Shown: positions 17,313 to 25,532 of the stretch, piece after piece
How positions within the stretch are numbered: the first letter of the stretch is position 1
How the letters are laid out: each line of letters starts with the position of its first letter
Origin: Caldithrix abyssi
GTDB taxonomy: Bacteria; Calditrichota; Calditrichia; Calditrichales; Calditrichaceae
Assembly: GCA_011369465.1 (NCBI GenBank)
Contig: DRQG01000034.1
Span: 1 to 64,000 of the forward strand
Reading direction: 5' to 3'
Length of the DNA: 64,000 bases
Made by a program: the position numbers and the translations under genes
Notes under the pieces: model-generated
The model's database searches: none
Seen by the model: only the letters and a program-made list of their open reading frames with translations
What the model was told of the DNA's origin: nothing

Positions 17313-18302
17313 TCATGCTACAGCCACCAACTTCAACACTTCGTCAATCACCTGATCCGCATTGATGCCGGATGCGTTAGCCTGATAGCTGAGCATAATG
17401 CGGTGTCGCAGTACATCATGCACCACTGCCCGAATGTTATCGGGAGTGACAAAATCGCTGCCGTTCAGCCAGGCATGTACCCGCGAGCATTTATCCAGAC
17501 CTATCGCGCCCCGCGGACTGGCACCCACTTCAATCCACTTTTTTAAGTCATCGCTGTATTTTTCCGGAAAGCGGGTGGCGTTCACCAGAGCGACGATGTA
17601 TTTTTCCATATTTTCCGCAATATGGATGTCCATAATTTCCTTACGGGCCGCAAAGATGACATCCTGTTGAAGCGGCTCTTCCTTATTTTTTTCCTCGTTT
17701 CCTCGAATCCTTGAATCCTTCCCCTTTTCTTCCTTCCTCAACAACTGCAGCACCTGTCGTTCAGAAGCCTCATCGGGATAGGTGATAACCACATGCATGA
17801 TAAAGCGGTCCATCTGCGCTTCGGGCAGGGGATAGGTTCCCTCCTGCTCGATAGGATTCTGGGTGGCCATGACCATGAACAAATCCGGCATTTTATGCGT
17901 TTTTTTAGCCACGGTTACCTGCCGTTCCTCCATTGCTTCCAGTAGTGCCGCCTGCACCTTGGCCGGCGCACGGTTGATTTCATCGGCCAGAACGATATTG
18001 GCAAAAAGCGGCCCCGGTTCAAAACGAAATTCTCCTTTACCGCCCGAGCTATAATAAATTTCCGTTCCGGTGATATCCGAGGGCAGCAGGTCGGGGGTGA
18101 ACTGAATGCGCGAAAAATCGGCATGCAGGTGTTTGGCCATGCTTTTCACGGCACGCGTTTTGGCCAGACCGGGCAGGCCTTCCACCAATAAATTGCCGTT
18201 GGCCAAAAGCCCGATGATTAAACGCTCAACAATATGTTCCTGTCCGATGATGGATTGAGACATACGATTATGAAGTTCTTGAATCGCTTCATGTGGAGAC
18301 AT
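17313..18302 (-). CDS. MoxR family AAA+ ATPase
   Basis: 329 aa from ATG 18302, which has AGGAAAGG about 8 bases upstream; a longer frame from 18326 would overlap the HAD gene. Walker A is GLPGLAKT, Walker B is VLADEINRAP, and sensor 1 is ATQNPIEQEGTYPLPEAQ. MoxR ATPases use ATP to remodel or mature VWA-domain proteins, here probably BatA, BatB and the DUF58 protein. Between the YPDEASERQVLQLLRKEE segment and the next helix is an unusual 17-residue charged stretch (GKDSRIRGNEEKNK) encoded by DNA resembling the TTCAAGG repeats of this operon. Confidence 0.93.
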   Translation of the reverse strand: MSPHEAIQELHNRMSQSIIGQEHIVERLIIGLLANGNLLVEGLPGLAKTRAVKSMAKHLHADFSRIQFTPDLLPSDITGTEIYYSSGGKGEFRFEPGPLFANIVLADEINRAPAKVQAALLEAMEERQVTVAKKTHKMPDLFMVMATQNPIEQEGTYPLPEAQMDRFIMHVVITYPDEASERQVLQLLRKEEKGKDSRIRGNEEKNKEEPLQQDVIFAARKEIMDIHIAENMEKYIVALVNATRFPEKYSDDLKKWIEVGASPRGAIGLDKCSRVHAWLNGSDFVTPDNIRAVVHDVLRHRIMLSYQANASGINADQVIDEVLKLVAVA

Positions 18303-18306
18303 AAAA

Positions 18307-19344
18307 CTACCTTTCCTGAAGTTCAAACGGATAAATAACTTTCCAATCCACTTTCATATCCACCACCGTCCAGCCGTTTTTCCGGGCCTCATCCAATCCC
18401 TTATCCAAACGGCCGATAGGCGAGTTGCGGTCGTATGCCCATTCCCGTTCCTCGTCAGTGTGATGAACATACAGGCAAAAATGTGTCTTCGGCCCGGCAG
18501 CGGTCCATTGCAACATTTGCAAGTCCCCGTCGGAATTACCGAAGGCGGCGATGGGTCTTTTACCGATAAAGCGATGTATCCCCACCGGCTTACCGTCTTT
18601 ATCATCAATAAAATCGATCCAGGGCAGTTTAACCAGAACCGGTTTACCGTCTCTAAACTCAAATTTTAACTTGCCCATGCTGCCCACCACTTGTTCGGGC
18701 GGAATGCCATATACTTCTTCCACCCAGGGTCGCATAAACTCGATGCCCCCTCCGGATACAATGAATGTCTTAAATCCATTATCCCGCAAAAAATTCAATA
18801 GTTCCAACATTGGCTGATAAACCAGGTCGGTGAAAGGGCGGTTAAAACGGGGATGTTTTGCAGTCCTAATCCAATCGCGCACGATTTGTTCAAATTCTGC
18901 GGTGGTCATGCCGGCATGCGTGGCCATAACCAATTCTATGATTCCATGCTCACCGGAGGCAGCCAATGCTTCCATATCGTTTTCGAGTACGGCCTTAAAT
19001 GGTTGTTTATCTTTCCATTCCGGGTGATCCGACGCCAGAGCCTTCACCCGGTCTATGGCGAAAAAAAGTTGAAAATAAGCCGGTTGCTCCGACCATAGTG
19101 TGCCGTCATTATCAAAAACAGCAATACGATCCGACGGAACAATATAATCATCCCCTGTTTTATCAGTTACCCGATTTACGAAATCTATTATCGATTGTTT
19201 TGCCTGACCGTCATTCCAGGATGGAAGTAGAGCTGTTTCTTTTTTTTGCTGCTGAACAGAGCAACTTAAAGATATTGCCAGTATTAAACCAAATATAAAA
19301 CTGTAACCTATTGCACGTATTTTACTTTTTATGAAACCTGCCAC
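18307..19344 (-). CDS. HAD-superfamily phosphatase lipoprotein
   Basis: 345 aa from GTG 19344, which has GAGGTG 8 bases upstream. A longer frame to 19422 would run through the terminator of the upstream sulfatase gene. The lipobox is ISLSC, followed by HAD motif I (FDNDGTLW), motif II (FIVSGGG) and motif IV (FGNSDGD). It should be a membrane-anchored Mg-dependent phosphohydrolase facing the periplasm; substrate unknown. Its stop lies 4 bases before the moxR start, so it is the first gene of the moxR-bat transcript. That link is positional only. Confidence 0.85.
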   Translation of the reverse strand: MAGFIKSKIRAIGYSFIFGLILAISLSCSVQQQKKETALLPSWNDGQAKQSIIDFVNRVTDKTGDDYIVPSDRIAVFDNDGTLWSEQPAYFQLFFAIDRVKALASDHPEWKDKQPFKAVLENDMEALAASGEHGIIELVMATHAGMTTAEFEQIVRDWIRTAKHPRFNRPFTDLVYQPMLELLNFLRDNGFKTFIVSGGGIEFMRPWVEEVYGIPPEQVVGSMGKLKFEFRDGKPVLVKLPWIDFIDDKDGKPVGIHRFIGKRPIAAFGNSDGDLQMLQWTAAGPKTHFCLYVHHTDEEREWAYDRNSPIGRLDKGLDEARKNGWTVVDMKVDWKVIYPFELQER

Positions 19345-19400
19345 GATTAGGCACCTCACGAAAACAGCTATAAAATCGTTCGCTTTCGGTTTAAAATAGG

Positions 19401-19432
19401 AAGGCCGGTCAAATCCTGGCACCGGCCTTCGT
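19401..19432 (-). terminator. Terminator after the sulfatase gene
   Basis: 9-bp stem AAGGCCGGT / ACCGGCCTT with an 11-base loop, followed on the minus strand by CCTATTTTAAA. It lies 11 bases beyond the sulfatase stop and marks the boundary with the HAD gene. Confidence 0.8.
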
Positions 19433-19439
19433 TGGTATT

Positions 19440-20978
19440 TTAATTATTTCCGGGCGAAGTGAGTTCCTGCATTACCTTATCCAGGCTAAAGCTGGCCGCT
19501 TTCATACGCGGAGGATAATCTTTAAAGGTCATGAGAAACTTAGCTACATAGTGTTGTGCCGGAACAAGGAGAAAAACGTGATCGATCCACCAATCGTAAT
19601 AGGTGTTGGATGTTTTCTGTGCTTGTTCATAAGGGTCTCTTCTCAGGTTAAATATTAGCGGAACCCTTAAAGGAGTAAAGGGATTTTGCCAAATTTTGAA
19701 TGTACCTTCTACCCGTTGTTCCATAAAGATAAGTTTCCAGTCGTCATATCGTAATGCAGTTAGATCACCGTCATCAGAAAAATAAAAAATCTCATGGCGC
19801 GGACCTTTATCCACCTTGCCGGTTAGATAAGGCAGGAAATTATAACCGTCAAGATACACTTTAAAATGCCTGCCATTGGCCTCGTAACCCTTCATCAGTT
19901 TATCTTTAATATCGGGAATACCGGCCGCCGCCACCAACGTAGGAAACCAGTCCAGAGTAGACATAATTTCATTGGAAACCGAACCTGCTTTGATATGTCC
20001 TGGCCACCTGACAAGACTAGGGGTTCTCCAGCCGCCTTCCCAATTGGTGTTCTTTTCACTCCTGAAGGGGCTTGAAGCGGCATCCGGCCAGGAATTTTTG
20101 TGCGGGCCGTTATCCGTCCCGTATTGCACAATCGTATTATCGGCAATGCCTAACTCATCAAGAATATCTAAAAGCTTACCAACGTGCAGATCATGTTCCA
20201 CCATACCGTCGGAATATTCATCCTGACCCGAAATTCCTCGAAGTTCTTTTTTTACATGGGTACGAAAATGCATCCGCGTGCCGTTCCACCATACAAAAAA
20301 CGGTTTGCCCTGCTTAACCGATCGTTTTATAAAATCTATAGCCGCGTCAACGGTTTCATCATCAACCGTTTCCATTCGTTTTTTGGTCAAAGGCCCGGTG
20401 TCTTCTATTTTTCCGTCCGCATAAGAATGGATGACTCCCCGCGGCCCGAATTTTTTCCGGAATTCAGGGTCTTTGGGATAATCCGGCAGTTCCGGTTCTT
20501 CTTCCGCATTCAAATGATACAGATTGCCAAAAAATTCATCAAAACCGTGATTGGTAGGAAGATGTTCATCACGGTCGCCAAGATGATTCTTACCAAACTG
20601 ACCGGTAGCATATCCCTGGTTTTTAAGAACCTCGGCGATGGTCGGGTCCTTTTCGCTGATGCCCTCTTTGGCGCCGGGCAGGCCCACTTTACTCAGGCCG
20701 GTACGTAAAACGCTTTGCCCCAAAATAAAGGTGGAACGTCCGGCTGTGCAGCTCTGTTCGGAATAGTAGTCGGTAAACAACATTCCTTCCTTGGCCAGGC
20801 GGTCGATATTGGGCGTGCGGTATCCCATCAAACCAAACGTGTAGGCACTGATGTTGGACTGCCCGATGTCGTCCCCCCAGATAATCAGGATGTTGGGTTT
20901 ATTCTGGGCAAGAGCACTGCTGCTAAATAAAAAAAGCAGAGAGCTCAAAAGGATGAAAAGTTTAAACATTTTGTACAT
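19440..20978 (-). CDS. Secreted arylsulfatase (sulfatase S1 family)
   Basis: 512 aa from ATG 20978, with a strong AAGGAGG upstream; an earlier in-frame start at 21023 is less likely. Signal peptide to about Ala24 (SSSALA). Metal ligands Asp36-Asp37 (IWGDDIG) and the CxAxR formylglycine signature Cys77-T-A-G-Arg81. Later TDNGPHKNSWPD and GGWRTP fit the family. It hydrolyses sulfate esters in the periplasm or outside the cell after Cys77 is oxidised to formylglycine. No formylglycine-generating enzyme is encoded nearby. The EKDPTIAEVLKNQGY region is typical of arylsulfatase A-like enzymes. Confidence 0.92.
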   Translation of the reverse strand: MYKMFKLFILLSSLLFLFSSSALAQNKPNILIIWGDDIGQSNISAYTFGLMGYRTPNIDRLAKEGMLFTDYYSEQSCTAGRSTFILGQSVLRTGLSKVGLPGAKEGISEKDPTIAEVLKNQGYATGQFGKNHLGDRDEHLPTNHGFDEFFGNLYHLNAEEEPELPDYPKDPEFRKKFGPRGVIHSYADGKIEDTGPLTKKRMETVDDETVDAAIDFIKRSVKQGKPFFVWWNGTRMHFRTHVKKELRGISGQDEYSDGMVEHDLHVGKLLDILDELGIADNTIVQYGTDNGPHKNSWPDAASSPFRSEKNTNWEGGWRTPSLVRWPGHIKAGSVSNEIMSTLDWFPTLVAAAGIPDIKDKLMKGYEANGRHFKVYLDGYNFLPYLTGKVDKGPRHEIFYFSDDGDLTALRYDDWKLIFMEQRVEGTFKIWQNPFTPLRVPLIFNLRRDPYEQAQKTSNTYYDWWIDHVFLLVPAQHYVAKFLMTFKDYPPRMKAASFSLDKVMQELTSPGNN

Positions 20979-21594
20979 AATACCTCCTTTTGAAAAACAG
21001 TTTAGCTTTTTATTCTTAAACAACTAATGATTTTTACATGTAGTCTGCATATTCAGGGAATTCGATAGGAATCCATACCACAGTTGATAAACGTCGATAT
21101 TTAGTGAGACAAAACGATTTTATCCCTTTCCGAATTAACTTGTAACCTGTTTGAAGGCCGGCATGAATAGGGAAGAGAGATTAAAGAAAGAGATGGTGGA
21201 CCAGTAGGCTTATCACTCGAAACAATTCCCGTTTTGAATCTTAAATTTGTTTGTTACTTATTCTCCAGTATTTTACATCTCCATCGAATAGATCTGAACA
21301 CACAAACGCATCTTTATGTGCCAATATTCCACAGATATATTGCCCTTAATCCGCATTTAAAATTCGTTCGGCTATCCATCGCTCCTTTCGGGACGAAAAC
21401 TGTTGTACGTTCTTTTTTTCCCACCGATGTAACGGGGATATACATTCAACTTTCCCTTTGGGTAAATAAGAGTTGGAATGATAACGAGTTCCTGAGTATG
21501 TACAAAATATTGCACACAACATTTTATATTGTTTGTCATTCGATATTTTATATTTCACCTATAGATTTACCGGAAGAACCTTTTTTAGACTCTA
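20979..21594. other. Intergenic region, no gene recognised
   Basis: About 616 bases, AT-rich, lying upstream of the sulfatase and downstream of the Omp85 gene. Two weak frames (plus 21234-21611, minus 21346-21558) have no family features. A stretch near 21375-21440 (ATCGCTCCTTTCGGGACGA, then CCACCGATGTAACGGGG) resembles intergenic repeats I have seen in Bacteroidota genomes, but only loosely. Confidence 0.45.
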
Positions 21595-22764
21595 TTAAAA
21601 GGCCTGGTTAAAGTTGAAATATATACCGGAAGTGTTTCGGCCGATACCAAAATCGAGACGTATCCACATCCTCGGCTGCAATTCAAAACGGTAACCTACG
21701 CCAAAATTTGGCAGCCATTTGTTGTTATTATCTTTTATCGTATCCCAGTTGAAGATGGTACCGCTGCCTACCCAGGCAACCATACCGTGTTTCCCGAGAT
21801 CGCCGTCTTTTTTCTTGAATATATGCCGGTATTCTGCCAGGAAAAAAAACATATTGTTATCGCGATATTGTCCCCATGTATATCCTCTTAAATCGAAAGG
21901 GGTGCCTAACTGGGACATCCCGCCGTAAGGCACATCCCCGGCGGTAAAACGTCCTTTTACCTGCCAGGCAAACGTATTAAGCCCGGACAATTCACTCAGC
22001 TGTACGGCTTGTCGATAGTCAACGAGATACATCTGGTAGTTATTATCTCCACCAAAAGCCTCGGTGTAGAAACTTGCCATCAAGTTGAGATACCAGCCAT
22101 TTCTGGTATCTACAGGAATATCGCGCGAATCGTGCTGCAAAATAATACCGAGACCAGAGTTCAGGGGTTTGTCGTTAAATTTCCGGTAGTTTGGGTCGCT
22201 GGCAACACCCTTCTCATACTCTTCCGCTGTTTGATTTTTCTTCTGAGAACCCCTGGTATATTCATAATCAACATTCAAACCAATAAAATAGTTATCCTTT
22301 ATTTGCCATAAAAAGCTTGGATTAATCCACCACCAGGTTCTCTGATATGCCGTGGTAGAATCCGATTTAGGTGTACTGAAAGCCGCGTCGTAACCAATAC
22401 CCCAGTAATTATCCGGCATATCCTTGTACCAGAATTGACCATACATCCGCAATTTATCATCCAGCCAAAAAGATGTTAAGATACCATTTGCCACGATTGC
22501 TTTAGTCGAGGTATAGGCAATGGTTATCGGAAATGAAGAACGAAGCAGATCCGGATTGTCGGGTTGGGTGGAAAAACTGATCAATCCGCCTACGGCAACC
22601 AAAAAGCCCAACTCCGGTGTGTAACCCGGCGCTGCAATAGGGCTTATTTTAAAGCTTTGTATATCTTCTTCGGTTACTGTGGAATCTTTCTCTTGCCCAT
22701 ACAAACTAAATGCACTAACAAACGAGAGAATAAGAATAAAACAAATTTTGTTCTTTGTTATCAT
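21595..22764 (-). CDS. Omp85-type (BamA/TamA C-terminal) beta-barrel protein without POTRA
   Basis: 389 aa. Signal peptide (ending SLYGQ), a short acidic linker, then alternating beta strands to a C-terminal Phe (YFNFNQAF), as expected for outer-membrane insertion. The barrel has the family elements: the PGYTPELGFLVAVGG opening strand, LGIILQHDSRD, TPFDLRGYTWGQYRD (an RGY-type L6 motif) and the GVGYRFELQPRMWIRLDFGIG final strands. There is no room for POTRA domains. Barrel-only members occur in the FCB group and have no known role. It is monocistronic, 600 bases from the sulfatase. Confidence 0.85.
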   Translation of the reverse strand: MITKNKICFILILSFVSAFSLYGQEKDSTVTEEDIQSFKISPIAAPGYTPELGFLVAVGGLISFSTQPDNPDLLRSSFPITIAYTSTKAIVANGILTSFWLDDKLRMYGQFWYKDMPDNYWGIGYDAAFSTPKSDSTTAYQRTWWWINPSFLWQIKDNYFIGLNVDYEYTRGSQKKNQTAEEYEKGVASDPNYRKFNDKPLNSGLGIILQHDSRDIPVDTRNGWYLNLMASFYTEAFGGDNNYQMYLVDYRQAVQLSELSGLNTFAWQVKGRFTAGDVPYGGMSQLGTPFDLRGYTWGQYRDNNMFFFLAEYRHIFKKKDGDLGKHGMVAWVGSGTIFNWDTIKDNNNKWLPNFGVGYRFELQPRMWIRLDFGIGRNTSGIYFNFNQAF

Positions 22765-22925
22765 AGTAATGACCTATCAAAATTAAGGGTATCAAATTTT
22801 GAGTTAGAGAGAATATTATATTATCGAGCAATATAGTATAATTCTTTTCTTATCCCAATAATAAAATTATCATTTTACTGGTAAAAGCTCATAAAGGGGA
22901 ATAAAATTCCCTCTATTTATTTAAA

Positions 22926-23196
22926 AAGCATATAAAAATTATCAGCAGAAAACGGTTCGGCTTTTTCCAAAGATATATTGAAACACAATGGTCCAATTCT
23001 CAAAGCGGATTTAAGGGCGGCAGGTAGCTGCGGCGCCTACCCGCTGTTTTTTCAAATACGATTTACAAAATCGTTTTAATGCGGCGTATAACCGCCGGCT
23101 CTGGGCCAGTTGGGACGCCGCTTGAGCGTCTGATTATAATTTTTCACAGCCTCTTCATACGAACCCAGCCAAGCCCAGATTATAGTATGCCGCGGC
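22926..23196. pseudogene. Chimeric duplicate of the methyltransferase/batD/batC region
   Basis: 22926-23094 copies 11035-11203 (last codons of the Icmt-like gene through the 3' end of batD) with about eight differences. It is followed without a gap by 23095-23196, a copy of about 12745-12855 (central TPR part of batC) with several substitutions and a 12-base deletion. The 1.5 kb that separate these parts in the original are missing. The join falls at a shared CGG. No functional frame is left, though the minus-strand frame still reads LGSYEEAVKNY and LKRRPNWPRA. It is the trace of a second copy that lost its middle. Confidence 0.93.
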
Positions 23197-23473
23197 TTTG
23201 AACTTTTTTCTATCTGAATATGGAAAGTAAACGGTTTCATTTGACGGCATATTAATATTGTCAATTATATTTTATTTTTGTTGACAATTCATCATAACAT
23301 CAGTATAATCTTTTGAAGTTTCCCTATTTGGCATTATTGGCATTCTTAATTAAAGCTTTTGATACTCTCGACTGTTGCACAGTTTATATTGATATTTTCA
23401 CAGAAACCTATTTTAATTCCACACCCGGCCAAAAGGGCAGCCTTTTGTATTACTATATTATTTTGGTGTAGCA
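23197..23473. other. AT-rich upstream region of the SARP regulator gene
   Basis: About 280 bases without a supported gene, probably holding the regulator promoter. TATATTGATATT (about 23387) and TACTATATTATTTTGG (about 23450) are AT-rich -10-like stretches, but none can be assigned with confidence. Confidence 0.4.
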
Positions 23474-24841
23474 ATGAACAGAATAAAAATTATTCTTGTT
23501 TATAAGAATATTGCTTCACTGCAAAAAATTATTAACCTTCTCAATAAAAAATATGAGCTGCTCAGTATTTCAAACTGTAAGGAGATCATTCCGATACTTG
23601 CTTCCTTTAAACCCGGTCTCTTACTGATAGATCAATTTGTCATACACCAGAGTGGAATGTCATTTCTGGTAAAAATGAAAAAACAATATCCTTCTATCCC
23701 GATCATTTTGATAAGCCAAAATCCGTCTGCCGATTTTATTTTGAAAGCTTTTCGTAACGGCGCTCGTGATTTTCTTCCTCTTTTAGCATCAGAGAAAGAA
23801 ATAACAGGGATTATAAATAATATTGTTCGTTTTGTTTATAATTTTGATGATTACGATACAACAAGGCCTATTAAGGTTGATACAGTACCTAAAACAGGAC
23901 TTCACCATAAATGGTCAAAAATGAAGGCCTCAACACATACCATATTGATCAAGTGTGTACATATTTTTGATAAATTCCATAAATCGGGCAGTGAACCCCG
24001 CTACTGTAAAAAAAAGGAATCATCCTCAAAAAAAGAGAAAAAAGCCCTTCCTTCTACATTCAAACCGTTAAGGGTTAAAATCAATTTTCTGGGTACGTTC
24101 CGGGTACAAATTAATCAGGAAGAAATCCTGTCCTGGTCGGGTAAAAAAACGAAGGAACTGTTTGCCTATCTTACTTTACATCACAATGAACCGGTATACA
24201 GAGATGTTTTAATGGATACATTTTGGCCCAACTCTAAACCCGATGCGGCACGAAATTGTTTAAATGTAAACCTTCACAATCTTCGTATTCAGTTGGAAGA
24301 TAAATTCAGGATAAAGGATGTTATTTTTTTCAAAGAAGAATGTTATCGTTTTCATCCCGATATCTGTTTTGAAATTGACATCGAAAAATTAAAAGAGCTT
24401 TGGAAAAAAGCACAAATTAATGAACATCAGAATAACGAGTCATTAGCCGTATATTTTTACGAACAGGCTGCCGGCTTGTATACAAGCGATTTTATGATCG
24501 ATAATCTTTATGAATCCTGGGCCGAGACGGAAAGAGAATATTTCAGAGAGCTGTATCTTAGCATTCTGGATCGTATAAGCAAGTATTATAGTTTAAACGG
24601 AAAAATTCAGGATGCCATTCAGATTTGTGATACAATTTTGCACAAGGATATCTGTCGTGAAGATATTTACCGCCGTTTAATGCTCTGTTACTATCGTTTA
24701 GGCGAGCGGGACAAAGCTCTTAAACAATTTCAAAAATGTAAAGAAGTCCTGCACCAACAATTTAAAGTTGATCCTTCTCAATCCACCATCCGGTTGCTTC
24801 AGCAAATTAAACACGAAGATAAAACCCTACAAATTTTTTAA
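23474..24841 (+). CDS. SARP-type transcriptional activator with degenerate receiver domain
   Basis: 455 aa. Residues 1-120 look like a response-regulator receiver (LLLIDQFV strand 3, IPIILISQ strand 4, GARDFLP strand 5). However, the acidic pair after strand 1 is missing (ILVYKN) and the conserved Lys after strand 5 is Leu, so it is probably not phosphorylated normally. A Lys-rich linker (about 170-198) leads to an OmpR-like winged helix (FLGTFRVQINQEEIL, GKKTKELFAYLTLHH, LMDTFWP, NCLNVNLHNLRIQLE). The C-terminus is a bacterial activator (BTAD) TPR-like domain (GERDKALKQFQKC). It should be a DNA-binding activator. It lies 115 bases upstream of two co-directional genes of unknown function, its likely targets. 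Confidence 0.85.
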   Translation: MNRIKIILVYKNIASLQKIINLLNKKYELLSISNCKEIIPILASFKPGLLLIDQFVIHQSGMSFLVKMKKQYPSIPIILISQNPSADFILKAFRNGARDFLPLLASEKEITGIINNIVRFVYNFDDYDTTRPIKVDTVPKTGLHHKWSKMKASTHTILIKCVHIFDKFHKSGSEPRYCKKKESSSKKEKKALPSTFKPLRVKINFLGTFRVQINQEEILSWSGKKTKELFAYLTLHHNEPVYRDVLMDTFWPNSKPDAARNCLNVNLHNLRIQLEDKFRIKDVIFFKEECYRFHPDICFEIDIEKLKELWKKAQINEHQNNESLAVYFYEQAAGLYTSDFMIDNLYESWAETEREYFRELYLSILDRISKYYSLNGKIQDAIQICDTILHKDICREDIYRRLMLCYYRLGERDKALKQFQKCKEVLHQQFKVDPSQSTIRLLQQIKHEDKTLQIF

Positions 24842-24955
24842 TTTAAGTGTATTTTAATTAAAGATTAAGCGCTGGTTAATCCTTTAAGTTTATTATGTTG
24901 GCGAATTTATTAAAGGATCCTTTATCTTTGACATTAATTAACCTGGAGGTGTAAT

Positions 24956-25423
24956 ATGCCGTTTACAATGGTTCATGAGGACATTCTGCCATTCTTTGGG
25001 GTGAACTGTCAGTGCGAACTCGAAGAGCGCAGCCTGCCTCAGCCGCTTCCCGGGCTGCCCACTACCACAGGTTGGGCTCCCACAAACATTATTCAAACAG
25101 GACAAAACTGGCGCGTCCAATTTGATTGGAACACCATAGGTCCGTTGAACTATTACATGGCCGGAACCTGGCATTTACGGGTTTATCTGGAAAAAATGGG
25201 CGGTGGGGAGTTTACTTTACCTTCTGCAAACAAGACGGTTAATTTCGTTTCCGCTCCTCATCATTACAGCAACGAATACATCGAAATACCCGGCGGAACG
25301 GTTCCTGCGGGCATTTACAAGCTGGTAACGGCCATAACCATGAAAGGCCCCGGTGGTATTCCCGGCCCCATAGCCATGTTTGGCGAAGGACCGATGGTAC
25401 AGTTTTACGACGTTGGCCCCTAA
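24956..25423 (+). CDS. Unknown 155-aa beta-sandwich-like protein
   Basis: 155 aa, no signal peptide, strong GGAGG Shine-Dalgarno sequence. A Pro-rich segment after a CQC motif (residues 18-20) leads into a domain rich in beta strands: WRVQFDWNTIGP, GTWHLRVYLEKMGGG, YSNEYIEIPGG, VPAGIYKLVTAITMKG and PIAMFGEGPMVQFY. I do not recognise the family. The C-terminal part aligns by eye with the end of the next gene product (LPEGTYRLETSIGF, then VPISAFTESEYIRIY), so both probably carry the same domain. The strong ribosome-binding site suggests high expression. Confidence 0.75.
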   Translation: MPFTMVHEDILPFFGVNCQCELEERSLPQPLPGLPTTTGWAPTNIIQTGQNWRVQFDWNTIGPLNYYMAGTWHLRVYLEKMGGGEFTLPSANKTVNFVSAPHHYSNEYIEIPGGTVPAGIYKLVTAITMKGPGGIPGPIAMFGEGPMVQFYDVGP

Positions 25424-25467
25424 GCGTAAGCGAATGCGGTTTGTATAATGCAATATATTGTAAAAGA

Positions 25468-25502
25468 AATGATCCGGCGGGAAACACCTGCCGGATCATT
25501 AT
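25468..25502 (+). terminator. Hairpin between the two beta-sandwich genes
   Basis: Perfect 11-bp stem AATGATCCGGC / GCCGGATCATT with an 11-base loop, followed by only a weak T-run (ATAAAC). It could be a partial terminator that makes the first gene more abundant than the second, or an RNA-stabilising stem. Confidence 0.55.
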
Positions 25503-25532
25503 AAACTTCACTAAAAAGACAGGTAAGGTCTT

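Noticed and set aside
21234-21611. 125-aa plus-strand frame between the Omp85 and sulfatase genes
   Set aside because: No start signal and no family features; it overlaps the end of the Omp85 gene and repeat-like sequence.
23076-23264. 62-aa minus-strand frame with TPR-like residues
   Set aside because: It is the batC-derived part of the chimeric remnant, with an unrelated N-terminus; a pseudogene, not a gene.
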